From assembly GCA_030544235.1 (NCBI GenBank), contig CM060470.1:26191098-26255097 (forward strand): a DNA stretch of 64,000 nt. The letters run 5' to 3'. This stretch comes from Lepturacanthus savala (Eukaryota > Chordata > Actinopteri > Scombriformes > Trichiuridae). Position 1 is the stretch's first letter, and each line of letters starts with the position of its first letter. A program made the position numbers and the translations under genes. The notes below the pieces were generated by a model. The model searched no databases, had not been told where the DNA came from, and saw only the letters and a program-made list of their open reading frames with translations. Below, one piece after another: positions 62,101 to 64,000 of this stretch.

Positions 62101-63053
62101 CGATAGCTGAGCGGTTAGAGCACATTCCATATGGGACGCCACATTTGAGTCCTGGCTGGCAGACTGTTTGCTGCATGTCACTCTTCTGCTCACTTTCCCC
62201 ATGTTTCTGGTTTTGCTAACGCTATCTACATTAAAAAGAGTAATATTGAAAGATATCTACTTGATTTGACTCATTTGGGTGACTGAAGCTTCATATTAAC
62301 TTCAGATAACTGTGCATCATGCAGGGATCTTCTAATAAAAGGAATGATGATTGCAATGATTTTGGCACATGACTTTTGTTTTAATACAGACAAAAAACTT
62401 TAAACCTGTTCCTATAAAGTAAATCTCTAAACTTTTTTACCTTAACCCTCTCAGCTAGGAAAGACTAAAAGCCCGAAACAGGCCTGACAGGCTCCAAAAC
62501 TCGGAGTCTTCATCCTCTTCCTCTTTTATCAATGATTCCTTCTGTGGTTTTTAAGTGCTGTTGAATAAAATAATATTATCATTGGCATGATTAAATTTGA
62601 CTAATGTTTTTCTACTTTTTTTTTCCACCTGTCCCAGATGACCAGGAAACCATGTCAGAAATAGCGTACCCCTCGAGGCGCTCTCGGTTTTCTCAGCCTG
62701 CACGCTCCTCCTCCAGAGCCATGATGCCTCTACACAGGCTGGACACCTTAAAAGAAGTTCCATCTGTTGACGTACTGGACGAAAGCAGGGGTGAAAGAGG
62801 CAGTGCAAGGCGTGGCACGTCCAGAATAAACCCCTCTGGCAGTGCTTCCCGCCTGCCCGCCCCTCTCCGCCACATCAGCCCCTCCGTCGACGATGACAAT
62901 GGCTCCTCGGACAACTTTAGAAACGGGCATCATGAAGCAGAAGAGGAGCAGCAGCCTGCGTCTCCACCCCCAGCCTGGGCTGCAGAACCAAGAGACAACA
63001 CGACACAAAACCCTCTGCTCAGGCGGCCTCAGTGGAATCCTAAAAAGATGTAA
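53191..63053 (+). CDS. slc9a2: Sodium/hydrogen exchanger 2 (NHE2)
   Basis: Plasma-membrane electroneutral Na+/H+ antiporter of epithelia. Exons: 53191-53458, 53633-53847, 53930-54178, 56697-56947, 57041-57258, 57575-57774, 57996-58085, 58169-58239, 59723-59887, 60001-60106, 61401-61517, 61857-61944, 62638-63053. All junctions are GT/AG and in phase; 817 aa (human NHE2 is 812). Order: a hydrophobic N-terminal segment (about 10-27, possible signal peptide), then the exchanger domain. The domain has PPIVLDSGYFMPTRPFFENI, ISAVDPVAVLSVFE (Asp211), the ion-binding Asn239-Asp240 pair within GECLFNDAVTVV, and YGGLRGA (Arg431). A cytoplasmic tail follows with MYKIRQRTVAY and KEILIRRHASIRRSLR, shared by NHE2 and NHE4. 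The last 200 residues are Ser/Pro/Arg-rich. Teleosts are thought to lack NHE4, so NHE2 is preferred; NHE4 is the alternative. Introns contain repeats at about 55480-55640, 55852-55990, 58606-58740 and 62089-62215. Confidence 0.92.
55480..55640 (+). repeat. Dispersed repeat fragment in slc9a2 intron 3
   Basis: GATTATGTAAAAACTACTGG followed by CAGATTTTCATGAAACTTGG resembles a conserved phrase of an abundant vertebrate/fish dispersed repeat. I cannot define its ends or name the family. Confidence 0.4.
55852..55990. mobile_element. Diverged hAT-like palindromic MITE fragment
   Basis: CCAGTCCTGCTACTCTAGAG then CTACTGCCCTGCAGG, and TGATAATGAGTTGATAATTA with AATTAGGTGTTTTTGAGTGG, match the element at 45258-45456. 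Its right terminus is missing or eroded. Located in the 2.5-kb slc9a2 intron 3. Confidence 0.6.
58606..58740 (+). repeat. Dispersed repeat resembling a fish retroposon end
   Basis: AATAAGATAAGCCTTCATTA followed by GTCCCACAACAGGGGAAATT resembles the repeated phrase AAGATAAGxCTTTATTxGTCCCACAAxGGGGAAATT seen at many sites in fish genomes. The boundaries and family are not determined. Located in slc9a2 intron 8. Confidence 0.5.
62089..62215 (+). mobile_element. tRNA-derived SINE in slc9a2 intron 12
   Basis: A-box-like ATAGCTGAGCGGTTAGAG and B-box-like TTTGAGTCCTGGC in tRNA spacing, followed by CAGACTGTTTGCTGCATGTC and a pyrimidine-rich body. This matches the plan of a common percomorph tRNA-derived SINE. 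It is not a functional tRNA: the acceptor stem is not closed and the anticodon region is not tRNA-like. Confidence 0.7.
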
Positions 63054-63922
<869 letters not shown>

Positions 63923-64000
63923 ATGTGTTACATATACAACTCAAAACACCATTGACTCAAACATACAAAACAATGTTTATTGGTTGTGCGGTCTGCAGGA

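Noticed and set aside
62089..62165. tRNA gene candidate
   Set aside because: A and B boxes are present, but the stems do not close and a SINE body follows; it is a tRNA-derived retroposon.

Overview
The window is vertebrate nuclear DNA, most likely from a teleost fish. Its five protein-coding genes are split into short exons with GT/AG boundaries and no operon structure. The dispersed repeats (Tc1-like fragments, hAT-type and other palindromic MITEs, tRNA-derived SINEs, long CA microsatellites) are typical of ray-finned, probably percomorph, fish. I rebuilt the exons by reading splice sites and checking codon phase. Family names rest on remembered homology, not on a search.

Layout, left to right. 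1-7951: AT-rich non-coding DNA, probably 5' intron of the first gene. 7952-21591 (+): mgat4a, an N-glycan branching enzyme, 15 exons, lacking only its N-terminal anchor exon. 24344-27092 (+): coa5, a 75-aa mitochondrial twin-CX9C cytochrome c oxidase assembly factor, 3 exons; intron 1 holds Tc1-like debris. 27776-31467 (-): an inosine-uridine type nucleoside hydrolase, 7 exons, 372 aa, convergent with coa5. 34908-44205 (-): inpp4a, a PI(3,4)P2 4-phosphatase, 23 coding exons including 18-nt and 30-nt microexons. 44206-53190: a 9-kb spacer with transposons, a tandem array of roughly 425-bp units and a GC-rich promoter. 53191-63053 (+): slc9a2, a Na+/H+ exchanger, 13 coding exons, 817 aa. A (CA)81 microsatellite lies just downstream.

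The order mgat4a-coa5-inpp4a and their relative orientations match the human 2q11.2 block; SLC9A2 lies nearby on human 2q12. The window differs from the human block in having no unc50 between mgat4a and coa5, and in having a nucleoside hydrolase, a family mammals lack, between coa5 and inpp4a. The genes share no pathway; their proximity is conserved synteny.

The most interesting item is the nucleoside hydrolase. Two small upstream exons extend its reading frame by 54 residues and give it an N-terminus resembling a mitochondrial presequence. Its active site carries Cys where the classical inosine-uridine enzymes carry His. I found no new defence system or similar cluster.
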